From: Streptomyces sp. NBC_01016 | GTDB lineage: Bacteria > Actinomycetota > Actinomycetes > Streptomycetales > Streptomycetaceae | DNA: 64,000 nucleotides | Direction: 5' to 3' | NCBI RefSeq assembly: GCF_026341035.1 | Contig: NZ_JAPEOQ010000002.1 | Location: forward strand, 62,001-126,000 | Shown: piece after piece, positions 34,320-42,180 of the stretch | Layout: every line of letters begins with the position of its first letter | Position numbering within the stretch: the first letter of the stretch is position 1 | The notes under the pieces: model-generated | What the model saw: only the letters and a program-made list of their open reading frames with translations | What the model was told of the DNA's origin: nothing | Databases searched by the model: none | Program-made: the position numbers and the translations under genes

Positions 34320-35862
34320 GGGAGCCCTCCTCTTCGAAGGCGTTGTGCTGCTGGTTGTCGGTGTTCTGGTTGCTGACGGCGAGGGCCATCACGGAGTCCT
34401 GCGTGGCCTCCTCGGCGGCGAGTTCACCGGCGATGCGTCCCTGCGCCATCACAAGGACCCGGTCGCTCATGCCGAGGACTTCGGGGAGATCGCTGGAGAT
34501 CATGAGCACGGCGTGCCCTGCGGCGGTCAGCTCGTTGATGAGCTGGTAGATCTCGACCTTCGCGCCGACGTCGATGCCGCGCGTCGGCTCGTCGAGGATC
34601 AGCACCTTGATGTCCGCGAGCAGCCACTTGCCGATGACGACCTTCTGCTGGTTGCCGCCGGACAGGGTGCGCACGTGCTGGCCCAACCCGGCCATCCGGA
34701 CGCCCAGTTGCTTCGCGATCCGCTCGGCGGCGTCGTGCTGGCCCTGCCGGTCCACGAACCCTGCGCGGGTCGCCGCCCGCATGGTGACGAGCCCCAGGTT
34801 CTCCTCCACCGACTGGTCGAGGACGAGGCCCTGCCCCTTGCGGTCCTCGGGGACGAGCCCGACCCCCGCGGCCATCGCGGCGATGACGTCGTGCCGGGGG
34901 AGCGCGCTGCCCGCGACCTCGACGGAGCCCGAGTCGTACGGGTCGGCGCCGAAGACGGCCCGTACGACCTCGGTACGTCCCGCGCCCACGAGCCCCGCGA
35001 TGCCGACGACCTCGCCGGCTCGCACCTCGAAGCCGACGTCGTGGAAGACGCCGTCCCGGGTCAGACCCTCGACCTTCAGCAACGCGCCGGCCGTGTCCTG
35101 TGCGTCCGGGCGTTCGCGCGGGTACTGCTGGTCGATGGAGCGGCCCACCATGAGGCGGACGAGCTCGTCCTCGGGGGTGGCGGCGGGCACCTGGCCCACG
35201 CTGCGGCCGTCTCGGATGACCGTCACCCGGTCGCCGAGCGCGCCGATCTCCTCCAGGTGGTGGGTGATGAAGACGACGCCGACGCCGTCCTCGCGCAGCT
35301 GCCGCACGATCGCGAACAGCTTCTCGACCTCTTCGGAAGTGAGCACGGCGGTCGGCTCGTCCATGATGAGCACGCGCGCATTCAGGCTGAGGGCCTTCGC
35401 GATCTCCACCATCTGGAGCCGGGCGATGCCCAGTTCGCGCACCCGCGCGCGTGGCGACACCTTCACGCCCACGCGCGCGAGGAGCTCCTCGGCGTCCGCT
35501 TCCATCTTCTTCCGGTCGATGAGACCGAAGCGGCGCGGCTGGCGCCCCAGGAAGATGTTCTCGGCGACGGTCAGATCAGGAACGAGATTGAACTCCTGAT
35601 AGATCGTCGCGATGCCGAGCCGTTCGGCGTCCTGCGCACCATGGATGCGGACCTGCTCGCCACCGACGGTGATACGGCCCTCGTCGGGCGTATAGGCACC
35701 GGAGAGCATCTTGATCAGCGTGCTCTTTCCGGCCCCGTTCTCACCGAGCAGTACGTGCACCTCCCCGCGGCGCAGGTCGAAGTCGACGCTGTCGAGCGCG
35801 ACCACGCCGGGGAAGGTCTTCCGTATCCCTTCGATACGCAGCAACTCTTCGGAGCTGCTCAT
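34309..35862 (-). CDS. rbsA: Ribose ABC transporter ATPase RbsA (two NBDs)
   Basis: A 517-residue double ATPase of the CUT2 sugar importer class. NBD1 has Walker A GENGAGKST near 40, a signature-like LGIARLQMVEIAKAL and LIMDEPTAVLTSEE. NBD2 has a degenerate Walker A region (GLVGAGRTE) and LSGGNQQKVVIGKWL with LILDEPTRGIDVGAK. This asymmetry is normal for RbsA/MglA. ATG 35862 has GAGAGGAG ahead and overlaps the rbsR stop (ATGA); upstream codons in frame only shadow rbsR. Works with the downstream RbsC-RbsB fusion. Confidence 0.93.
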   Translation of the reverse strand: MSSSEELLRIEGIRKTFPGVVALDSVDFDLRRGEVHVLLGENGAGKSTLIKMLSGAYTPDEGRITVGGEQVRIHGAQDAERLGIATIYQEFNLVPDLTVAENIFLGRQPRRFGLIDRKKMEADAEELLARVGVKVSPRARVRELGIARLQMVEIAKALSLNARVLIMDEPTAVLTSEEVEKLFAIVRQLREDGVGVVFITHHLEEIGALGDRVTVIRDGRSVGQVPAATPEDELVRLMVGRSIDQQYPRERPDAQDTAGALLKVEGLTRDGVFHDVGFEVRAGEVVGIAGLVGAGRTEVVRAVFGADPYDSGSVEVAGSALPRHDVIAAMAAGVGLVPEDRKGQGLVLDQSVEENLGLVTMRAATRAGFVDRQGQHDAAERIAKQLGVRMAGLGQHVRTLSGGNQQKVVIGKWLLADIKVLILDEPTRGIDVGAKVEIYQLINELTAAGHAVLMISSDLPEVLGMSDRVLVMAQGRIAGELAAEEATQDSVMALAVSNQNTDNQQHNAFEEEGSRDH

Positions 35863-36923
35863 CCGTTGCTCCTCTCCATTGAGGTGGGCGTGTGGGGGGC
35901 TTGTTGCGTGTGGGGGGTCTCGCCGATCTCGCCTGTCTCGCCGCAGGAGCGTCGTACGACGAGGTGGGCGGGGAGGATGACCGACTCGGGCACCCGCCCC
36001 TCGATGCGGTCGACCAGGGCGCGCACGGCGGCCCGGCCGAGGTCCTTGGTCGGCTGGGCGATCGCCGTGATGGGCGGATCGGTGTGCACGAACCACGGGA
36101 TGTCGTCGAACGCGGCGACCGCGATGTCGTCCGGGACGCGCAGCCCGCGCGCGCGGATGGCGTCGAGCGCGCCGAGCGCCATGAGGTTGTCGGCCGCGAA
36201 GACGACCTGGGGCGGCTCGGGCAGATCGACGAACGCCTCGGTCACCCGCCGCCCGCTGTCCGCCTGGAAGTCGCCCTGCCCTATGTAGGCGTCCGGAAGC
36301 TCGATCTCGTACGAGGCGAGGGCCTCCCGGAAGGCGTCGACGCGCTCGCTGCCGGTCGTGGTGGCGGCCGGGCCCGCGATGATCGCGAGGCGGCGGTGCC
36401 CGAGCCGGTGCAGGTGGGCGACGAGGTCCCGGACGGCCGCCCGCCCGTCGGAGCGCACCACGGGCACGTCCACGCCGGGGATCCACCGGTCGACAAAGAC
36501 CATGGGCGTGCCCGCGCGGGCCGCGTCCAGCATCAGCGGCGAGGCGCCGTCGGTGGGGGACACGAGCAGGCCGTCGATGCGCCGGTCGAGCAGCGTGCGT
36601 ACGTGGTGGTCCTGGAGCTCCGGCCGCTCGTCGGCGTTGCCGATGATCACGCTGTAGCCGAGCCCGCGGGCCTCGTCCTCGACGGAGCGGGCGAGCTCAC
36701 CGAAGTACGGGTTCAGCACGTCACTGATGACCAGGCCGAGCGTGCGGGTCTGCGCGGTGCGCAGCGAACGGGCCACCGCGTTGGGCCGGTAGCCGAGCGA
36801 CTCCACGGCGGCGAGCACGCGGGTGCGGGCGTCCGGGCTGACGGACGGGTGGCTGTTCAGGACCCGGGAAACCGTGGCGACGGAAACGCCGGCCGCGGCC
36901 GCGACATCCTTGATACTCGCCAT
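35859..36923 (-). CDS. rbsR: LacI-family repressor of the ribose operon
   Basis: A 354-residue LacI regulator, first gene of the ribose operon. It starts MASIKDVAAAAGVSVATVSR with the hinge YRPNAVARSLR, and the effector domain has LHRLGHRRLAIIAGP and PDDIAVAAFDDIPWF. The last 25 residues (after VVRRSCGE) form a low-complexity Thr/Pro/His tail not needed for the fold. Two identical 15-base palindromic boxes lie 26 and 58 bases upstream of its start, so it should repress its own operon and be released by ribose or a derivative. Gene symbol is by context. Confidence 0.88.
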   Translation of the reverse strand: MASIKDVAAAAGVSVATVSRVLNSHPSVSPDARTRVLAAVESLGYRPNAVARSLRTAQTRTLGLVISDVLNPYFGELARSVEDEARGLGYSVIIGNADERPELQDHHVRTLLDRRIDGLLVSPTDGASPLMLDAARAGTPMVFVDRWIPGVDVPVVRSDGRAAVRDLVAHLHRLGHRRLAIIAGPAATTTGSERVDAFREALASYEIELPDAYIGQGDFQADSGRRVTEAFVDLPEPPQVVFAADNLMALGALDAIRARGLRVPDDIAVAAFDDIPWFVHTDPPITAIAQPTKDLGRAAVRALVDRIEGRVPESVILPAHLVVRRSCGETGEIGETPHTQQAPHTPTSMERSNG

Positions 36924-36948
36924 CGCCGGCCACCTCCTTGTGGCTACG

Positions 36949-36995
36949 TGGAATCGATTACATCGATCTGCATGAGGGATTGGAATCGATTACAT
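36949..36995. promoter_or_regulatory. Two identical operator boxes TGGAATCGATTACAT upstream of rbsR
   Basis: The 15-base sequence TGGAATCGATTACAT occurs at 36949-36963 and again at 36981-36995, on the same strand and 32 bases (about three helical turns) apart. Each has the palindromic centre AATCGATT. Their place just upstream of rbsR makes them the probable RbsR sites, spaced for cooperative binding of two dimers or one tetramer. Confidence 0.8.
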
Positions 36996-37054
36996 GGGGT
37001 GGGGGCAAGGGGGTGGGAGTGGTCGTGACGGGATCGTGATCGTGATCGGCCGAT

Positions 37055-37107
37055 CAAGCCCCGCTCTTCGACGAGAGCCCGCGGGGTCCGGGGCGGAGCC
37101 CGGGGCG
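37055..37107. repeat. Dispersed Streptomyces intergenic repeat, diverged copy
   Basis: Starts CAAGCCCCGC and continues to GCGGGGTCCGGGGCGGAGCC. The same two-hairpin sequence, better preserved, occurs at 41643-41692 and 60838-60883. This copy differs in the loop of the first hairpin (CTCTTCGACGAGAG in place of CGGCGATTGAGG). Confidence 0.65.
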
Positions 37108-37154
37108 TAACGCCGTCGCCGGACGGGATTGTCGGTGGCGCGTGCGAAGGTGGA

Positions 37155-37175
37155 ACTCATTGCGAAGCAATGAGT
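37155..37175. other. Perfect 9-bp hairpin upstream of the hypothetical gene
   Basis: ACTCATTGC and GCAATGAGT enclose a GAA loop, 29 bases before GTG 37204. It stands out as AT-rich in a very GC-rich region. It could be an operator or a leader stem; nothing else marks its role. Confidence 0.55.
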
Positions 37176-37203
37176 CATGGATGACGGAGACGGAGCAACG
37201 GAC

Positions 37204-37782
37204 GTGAACCACGCGCAGCTCACCGCACTAGGCCGCGCCCTCCGCGTGCTCGGCGAGCACGGCGAGAAGCTCACCGGCGACACCCCGGACGACGTGCTGC
37301 ACGAGGTCCGCGGCGACCTGACCCGCGCCCTCGACCAGCTCGACGACGCGGTGTCCGGCGAGAAGCCCACGACCCGCTGCAAGGAGCACCCCTACGGCCC
37401 GGTCGAGGAGTCCGCCCCCGACCTGTGCCTGTTCTGCGAGACCCGCCGCCGCAAGGCCCGCCGCTCCCAGATCTCGGGCGCCCCCGGCCCGGCGGCCCGC
37501 TCCGCCGAGGAGGGCCCCGTGCTCTCCCGCTACGGGACGCGCGAGGACCGCCCCCAGCCCCAGCAGCGCTGGATCCCGGAGATGTGGAACGGGCAGGTGT
37601 GGCAGCTCTGCGGCACCCCCCGCCACGACCGCCGCGAGGCGGACCTCTACCTGGCGGCCCAGCGCCGCCGCCCGGACGCGGCGATGGCGTACCGCCTGGT
37701 CCACGAGTTCACGGACTACGAGGTCGTCCGCGTGTGGGGCACGCCGGTGAGGGTGGATCCGGAGCCGATGGGCGGGGTGTGA
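37204..37782 (+). CDS. Hypothetical protein with Cys-rich central motif
   Basis: A 192-residue cytoplasmic protein. An N-terminal helical part (LGRALRVLGEHGEKLTGDTP) is followed by CKEHPYGPVEE and LCLFCETRRRKARR, with three cysteines and a His that could bind zinc. The C-terminal half is Arg/Pro/Trp-rich (QRWIPEMWNGQVWQLCG). GTG 37204 is preferred, with GGAG upstream; ATG 37177 is in the same frame. I recognise it as a conserved Streptomyces protein but no function. It precedes recD2 by 70 bases. Confidence 0.65.
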   Translation: MNHAQLTALGRALRVLGEHGEKLTGDTPDDVLHEVRGDLTRALDQLDDAVSGEKPTTRCKEHPYGPVEESAPDLCLFCETRRRKARRSQISGAPGPAARSAEEGPVLSRYGTREDRPQPQQRWIPEMWNGQVWQLCGTPRHDRREADLYLAAQRRRPDAAMAYRLVHEFTDYEVVRVWGTPVRVDPEPMGGV

Positions 37783-37852
37783 TCCCCGCCGGCAGAGGCC
37801 GGGGCCGGGTGACCCCTCCCGCGTTGTCGGACCCTCCCGCTAACGTCGGATC

Positions 37853-40114
37853 ATGGCGAAGCAGCAGGAGGCTGCCGGAGCGCGGCAGATGGCGCGGCTC
37901 GAGGGCGTCCTCGAGCGGATCACGTACGCCAACGAGGAGACGGGGTACACGGTCGGCCGGGTCGACACCGGCAGGGGCGCAGGGGACCTGCTGACCGTCG
38001 TCGGCTCGCTGCTCGGGGCGCAGGTGGGGGAGTCGCTGCGGATGGAGGGCCGTTGGGGCTCCCACCCGCAGTACGGCAAGCAGTTCACGGTCGAGAACTA
38101 CACGACGCTGCTGCCCGCGACCATCCAGGGCATCCGCCGCTATCTCGGATCCGGCCTGGTCAAGGGCATCGGACCCGTCTTCGCCGACCGCATCACGCAG
38201 CACTTCGGGCTCGACACCCTCGACATCATCGAGCAGGAGCCGAAGCGGCTGATCGAGGTGCCGGGGCTCGGCCCCAAGCGGACGAAGAAGATCGCCGACG
38301 CGTGGGAGGAGCAGAAGGCCATCAAGGAAGTGATGGTCTTCCTCCAGAGTGTCGGCGTCTCCACCTCCATCGCCGTGCGCATCTTCAAGAAGTTCGGCGA
38401 CGCGTCGATCTCCGTCGTGAAGAACCAGCCGTACCGCCTCGCCTCCGACGTCTGGGGCATCGGATTCCTCACCGCCGACCGCATCGCCCAGTCCGTCGGC
38501 ATCCCGCACGACAGCCCGGAGCGGGTCAAGGCCGGTCTCCAGTACGCCCTTTCGCAATCCACCGACCAGGGGCACTGCTTCCTGCCCGAGCAGCGGCTCA
38601 TCGCCGACGCCGTGAAGCTGCTCCAGGTCGACACCGGCCTCGTCATCGAGTGCCTCGCCGAACTGGCCCTGCCCGACGAGGATTCCGGCGAGCCCGGCGT
38701 GGTACGCGAGACGGTGCCGGGCGAGGACGGGGAGCCGGTCACCGCGATCTACCTGGTCCCCTTCCACCGGGCCGAACTCTCCCTCTCCGCCCAGCTGCTC
38801 AGACTGCTGCGCACGGAGGACGACCGGATGCCCGCCTTCCAGGACGTCGCGTGGGACAAGGCGCTCGCGTGGCTCGCCGACCGCACGGGGGCGCAGCTCG
38901 CTCCCGAGCAGGAGGAGGCGGTCAAGCTCGCGCTCAGCAAGAAGGTGGCCGTGCTCACCGGCGGCCCCGGCTGCGGAAAGTCCTTCACCGTACGGTCCGT
39001 TGTGGAGCTGGCCCGCGCCAAGCGCGCCAAGGTCGTGCTCGCCGCTCCCACCGGGCGTGCCGCCAAGCGGCTCGCCGAGCTGACCGGGGCCGAGGCGTCG
39101 ACTGTTCACCGGCTGCTCGAATTGAAGCCGGGCGGGGACGCCGCGTACGACAAGGAGCGGCCGTTGGACGCCGACCTTGTGGTCGTGGACGAGGCCTCCA
39201 TGTTGGATCTGCTGCTCGCCAACAAGCTGGTGAAGGCGGTGCCGCCCGGGGCGCATCTTCTGTTTGTGGGGGATGTGGATCAGTTGCCGAGTGTGGGGGC
39301 CGGTGAGGTGCTGCGGGACATGCTCGTCGAGGGGAGCCCTGTGCCCGCTGTGCGGCTCACCCGGATTTTCCGGCAGGCTCAGGAGTCCGGTGTCGTCACC
39401 AATGCGCACCGGATCAACTCCGGCCAGCAGCCCCTTACTTCGGGGCTCAAGGACTTCTTCCTGTTCGTGGAGGACGACACCGAGGAGGCCGGGCGGCTCA
39501 CCGTCGACGTCGCGGCCCGCCGGATCCCCGCCAAGTTCGGGCTCGACCCGCGGCGCGACGTCCAGGTGCTCGCGCCGATGCACCGCGGCCCCGCCGGCGC
39601 CGGGAATCTCAACGGGCTGCTCCAGCAGGCGATCACGCCGGGGCGGCCCGAGCTTCCCGAGAAGCGGTTCGGTGGGCGTGTGTTTCGGGTGGGGGACAAG
39701 GTCACCCAGATTCGGAACAACTACGAGAAGGGGGCGAACGGCGTCTTCAACGGCACGGTGGGCGTCGTCACGTCCCTCGACGCCGAGGAGCAGAGGCTCA
39801 CCGTCCGCACCGATGAGGACGAGGAGGTCCCCTATGACTTCGACGAGCTGGACGAGCTGGCGCATGCCTACGCTGTGACCATCCACCGCTCCCAGGGCAG
39901 CGAGTACCCGTGCGTGGTGATCCCCGTCACGACGGGAGCCTGGATGATGCTCCAGCGCAACCTCCTCTATACGGCGGTCACCCGCGCCAAGAAGCTCGTC
40001 GTCCTGGTCGGTTCGCGCAGAGCGATCGGCCAGGCGGTGCGTACGATTTCGGCCGGAAGGCGGTGTACCGCCCTGAATTTCCGGCTGTCGGGTGCCGTTG
40101 CTCAAAAGATTTGA
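37853..40114 (+). CDS. recD2: RecD2-type ATP-dependent DNA helicase
   Basis: A 753-residue superfamily 1B helicase of the RecD2 (RecD-like, RecBC-independent) group. The N-terminal part has an OB-like domain (VLERITYANEETGYTVGRVD) and helix-hairpin-helix repeats (LIEVPGLGPKRTKKI). The motor has Walker A GGPGCGKSF near 370, VVDEASMLD near 445, GDVDQLPSVGAG, and the C-terminal HRSQGSEYP and LLYTAVTRAKK. It unwinds DNA 5' to 3' in repair. TAACGT lies six bases before the ATG with no ribosome site, suggesting a leaderless transcript. Next to citrate synthase, an order I recall from S. coelicolor. Confidence 0.92.
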   Translation: MAKQQEAAGARQMARLEGVLERITYANEETGYTVGRVDTGRGAGDLLTVVGSLLGAQVGESLRMEGRWGSHPQYGKQFTVENYTTLLPATIQGIRRYLGSGLVKGIGPVFADRITQHFGLDTLDIIEQEPKRLIEVPGLGPKRTKKIADAWEEQKAIKEVMVFLQSVGVSTSIAVRIFKKFGDASISVVKNQPYRLASDVWGIGFLTADRIAQSVGIPHDSPERVKAGLQYALSQSTDQGHCFLPEQRLIADAVKLLQVDTGLVIECLAELALPDEDSGEPGVVRETVPGEDGEPVTAIYLVPFHRAELSLSAQLLRLLRTEDDRMPAFQDVAWDKALAWLADRTGAQLAPEQEEAVKLALSKKVAVLTGGPGCGKSFTVRSVVELARAKRAKVVLAAPTGRAAKRLAELTGAEASTVHRLLELKPGGDAAYDKERPLDADLVVVDEASMLDLLLANKLVKAVPPGAHLLFVGDVDQLPSVGAGEVLRDMLVEGSPVPAVRLTRIFRQAQESGVVTNAHRINSGQQPLTSGLKDFFLFVEDDTEEAGRLTVDVAARRIPAKFGLDPRRDVQVLAPMHRGPAGAGNLNGLLQQAITPGRPELPEKRFGGRVFRVGDKVTQIRNNYEKGANGVFNGTVGVVTSLDAEEQRLTVRTDEDEEVPYDFDELDELAHAYAVTIHRSQGSEYPCVVIPVTTGAWMMLQRNLLYTAVTRAKKLVVLVGSRRAIGQAVRTISAGRRCTALNFRLSGAVAQKI

Positions 40115-40173
40115 TCGATCAAGTGAGTCACGAAGGTCACAAGCACTTCCGGAACCAGGGCGAAGGGGGCAGG

Positions 40174-40260
40174 ATGAGCAAGTTGACGGCACTGAGTGCC
40201 GTCAATGAGCCCAATGGGCGACCCCGAGTGCACTCTGCTGGGCCAAGTGGGGGAAGGTAG
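40174..40260 (+). CDS. Possible 28-residue leader ORF before citrate synthase
   Basis: ATG 40174 follows an AGGGGGCAGG purine run and opens MSKLTALSAVNEPNGRPRVH, ending at TAG 40258-40260, fifty bases before the citrate synthase start. Its first codons form one arm of a perfect hairpin (40183-40205), so translating it would open that stem. It may be a regulatory upstream ORF or chance. No homology is known to me. Confidence 0.25.
   Translation: MSKLTALSAVNEPNGRPRVHSAGPSGGR
40183..40205. promoter_or_regulatory. Perfect 10-bp inverted repeat in the citrate synthase leader
   Basis: TTGACGGCAC and GTGCCGTCAA enclose TGA. It starts with a TTGACG -35-like hexamer on both strands. A second small palindrome, GAGTGCACTC, lies at 40226-40235. 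Both are between recD2 and citrate synthase and could be operator or RNA hairpin. Confidence 0.5.
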
Positions 40261-40310
40261 AGACAGTCAGGGCACCTCGAAGAAGAGGCACTACGTCGGT
40301 GAGGGATGAC

Positions 40311-41609
40311 GTGAGCGAGCAGAACGAGAAGGCTGTAGTACTCCAGTACGGCGACGACGAGTACACCTACCCGGTGATCGACAGCACCGTGGGCGACCAG
40401 GGCTTCGACATCGGGAAGCTGCGGGCCCAGACGGGCCTGGTGACCCTCGACAGCGGATATGGCAACACAGCCGCCTATAAATCCGCGATCACCTATCTCG
40501 ACGGTGAGCAGGGCATCCTGCGTTACCGCGGGTACCCGATCGAGCAGCTGGCCGAGAACTCGACGTTCACCGAGGTCGCCTACCTGCTGATCAACGGCGA
40601 GCTCCCGACGGTCGACGAGCTCTCCACCTTCAAGAACGAGATCACCGGGCACACGCTCCTGCACGAGGACGTGAAGCGGTTCTTCGACGGCTTCCCGCGG
40701 GACGCCCACCCGATGGCCATGCTGTCCTCCGTGGTCTCCGCGCTGTCCACCTTCTACCAGGACAGCCACAACCCGTTCGACGAGCAGCAGCGTCACCTCT
40801 CGACGATCCGCCTGCTGGCGAAGCTGCCGACGATCGCGGCGTACGCCTACAAGAAGTCGATCGGCCACCCGTTCGTCTACCCGCGCAACGACCTCGGCTA
40901 CGTCGAGAACTTCCTGCGCATGACGTTCTCCGTGCCGGCCCAGGAGTACGTGCCGGACCCGGTCGTCGTCTCGGCCCTCGAGAAGCTGCTCATCCTGCAC
41001 GCGGACCACGAGCAGAACTGCTCGACGTCCACGGTGCGCCTGGTGGGCTCGTCGCAGGCCAACATGTTCGCGTCGATCTCCGCCGGTATCTCCGCGCTGT
41101 GGGGTCCGCTGCACGGTGGCGCCAACGCGTCCGTCTTGGAGATGCTCGAGGGCATCCAGGCGGCCGGCGGCGACGTCGACGAGTTCATCCGCAAGGTGAA
41201 GAACAAGGAAGACGGCGTGAAGCTCATGGGCTTCGGGCACCGCGTCTACAAGAACTTCGACCCGCGGGCGAAGATCATCAAGGCGGCGGCGCACGATGTC
41301 CTCTCGGCGCTCGGCAAGTCCGACGAGCTGCTCGACATCGCGCTGAAGCTGGAAGAGCACGCGCTGGCCGACGAGTACTTCGTCGAGCGCAAGCTCTACC
41401 CGAACGTCGACTTCTACACCGGCCTGATCTACCGGGCCATGGGCTTCCCGACCGAGATGTTCACGGTCCTCTTCGCCCTCGGCCGCCTTCCGGGCTGGAT
41501 CGCCCAGTGGCACGAGATGATCAAGGAGCCGGGTTCGCGCATCGGCCGCCCGCGCCAGATCTACACGGGCGTCGTCGAACGCGACTTCCTCCCGGTCGAG
41601 CAGCGCTGA
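40311..41609 (+). CDS. gltA: Citrate synthase
   Basis: A 432-residue type II citrate synthase, the entry enzyme of the TCA cycle, joining oxaloacetate and acetyl-CoA. The catalytic residues are in family motifs: His in PLHGGANA (about 267), His in GFGHRVYKNFDPR (about 308) and Asp in YPNVDFYTG (about 366). Length and the N-terminal DSTVGDQGFDIGKLRAQTG are those of the hexameric actinobacterial form. GTG 40311 is chosen, as GAGGGA lies six bases ahead; GTG 40299 is in the same frame. Called citA in S. coelicolor from memory. Followed by a dispersed repeat and a strong terminator. Confidence 0.93.
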   Translation: MSEQNEKAVVLQYGDDEYTYPVIDSTVGDQGFDIGKLRAQTGLVTLDSGYGNTAAYKSAITYLDGEQGILRYRGYPIEQLAENSTFTEVAYLLINGELPTVDELSTFKNEITGHTLLHEDVKRFFDGFPRDAHPMAMLSSVVSALSTFYQDSHNPFDEQQRHLSTIRLLAKLPTIAAYAYKKSIGHPFVYPRNDLGYVENFLRMTFSVPAQEYVPDPVVVSALEKLLILHADHEQNCSTSTVRLVGSSQANMFASISAGISALWGPLHGGANASVLEMLEGIQAAGGDVDEFIRKVKNKEDGVKLMGFGHRVYKNFDPRAKIIKAAAHDVLSALGKSDELLDIALKLEEHALADEYFVERKLYPNVDFYTGLIYRAMGFPTEMFTVLFALGRLPGWIAQWHEMIKEPGSRIGRPRQIYTGVVERDFLPVEQR

Positions 41610-41642
41610 CTTCACTGCTTCCCGCAACGCCGGTTGGGCACA

Positions 41643-41692
41643 TCAAGCCCCGCCGGCGATTGAGGCGCGGGGTCCGGGGCAGAGCCCCGAGT
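41643..41692. repeat. Dispersed Streptomyces intergenic repeat
   Basis: TCAAGCCCCGCCGGCGATTG leads into AGGCGCGGGGTCCGGGGC and AGAGCCCCGAG. Two hairpins form, GCCCCGC with GCGGGG(T) and CGGGGC with GCCCCG. Nearly the same sequence is at 60838-60883 and a diverged copy at 37055-37107. It lies 34 bases after the citrate synthase stop. Confidence 0.75.
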
Positions 41693-41761
41693 CCGTAACC
41701 CCTCCAACCGAAACGTTGGGTAGGTCGCGGCCCCCGCACCTCCCGGTCAACCTGCGGCAAG

Positions 41762-41812
41762 CAGAAAGCGCCCCGCTGTCGGTCCCCCCACGGGCCGACA
41801 GTCGGGGCGCTT
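41762..41812. terminator. Strong terminator hairpin after citrate synthase
   Basis: GAAAGCGCCCCG (41762) pairs with CGGGGCGCTTTC (41801), and inside it CTGTCGG pairs with CCGACAG, leaving a 12-base loop TCCCCCCACGGG. The stem is 19 bp with one unpaired T. On the plus strand TTTCCTTT follows. The symmetry would let it also end a minus-strand transcript arriving from 42000. Confidence 0.85.
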
Positions 41813-42004
41813 TCCTTTACCCGGGTCGGATTCCCCCCACGGGATCCGGCCTGGGGGTCTTTGGTGCGTCGGCCGCCGGAACACGTACCGCCGGGCGGGC
41901 CGCTCAAGCTTCCCGGCGCACGTGCCCCGGCCAACGCTGTCGGGACCGTCCCCCAAGACGGGTCCCTCCGATGCGGAAACGTCCCCCAAGACGTTCCTGC
42001 ATCG
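41762..42004. ncRNA. Candidate structured RNA with four hairpins in two loop-matched pairs
   Basis: Four stems line up. Hairpin 1 is the terminator (loop TCCCCCCACGGG, 41781-41792). Hairpin 2 (41824-41851) has an 8-bp stem GGTCGGAT/ATCCGGCC, with one wobble pair, around the identical loop. Hairpin 3 (41942-41966) has stem GGGACC-GTC/GAC-GGTCCC with a bulge around CCCCAA. Hairpin 4 (41969-42004) has a stem of about 14 bp with small bulges around the same CCCCAA. Equal loops on different stems argue for RNA structure. C-rich loops recall 6C-type RNAs if read on the plus strand. Reading on the minus strand would place the terminator at the RNA's end, so strand is left open. From memory, an sRNA called scr2736 is reported next to S. 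coelicolor citrate synthase; I cannot check identity. Confidence 0.5.
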
Positions 42005-42180
42005 CCTCCTTAGACTCACGAGAGCCGCAAAGGGTTACGTCCAGACCAATGTGATCTGCGTCTCTTGCATATGTCCCGTGCGTCCGCAAGGGGTCCGATA
42101 TGTGGATATCGGCCTCTGTGGGGGAGTGCTGCAATTGTGCCGTGTGGATTGTGTGGAGGTCCAGGGATCTCGGCAGGTCT

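Larger units (their letters stand above)
41610..42180. other. 570-base gene-free region between convergent gltA and copA
   Basis: It holds, in order, a dispersed two-hairpin repeat (41643-41692), a long terminator hairpin (41762-41812), three further paired segments (41824-42004) treated below as a candidate RNA, and a small perfect hairpin CCGATAT-GTGG-ATATCGG (42095-42112). Open frames here lack ribosome sites or domains, and I do not call them as genes. Confidence 0.6.

Noticed and set aside
26371..36923. One large ribose/polyol island of joint origin
   Set aside because: The two LacI units use different operator motifs, converge on a terminator and show the same base composition as flanking core genes, so no sign of a transferred island.
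37709..40192. 827-codon minus-strand frame opposite recD2
   Set aside because: Shadow of the helicase gene; no domain and low-complexity composition.
42037..42048. ACGTCCAGACCA as a DasR or chitinase-type operator
   Set aside because: Only ten of twelve positions fit the palindrome TGGTCTAGACCA, and neither flanking gene is linked to amino-sugar control.
41747..42134. Short open frames on both strands after citrate synthase
   Set aside because: They run through hairpins 1-4; base pairing, not coding, explains the sequence. The one with AAGGAGG upstream (minus strand, near 41999) has the motif too close to its ATG.
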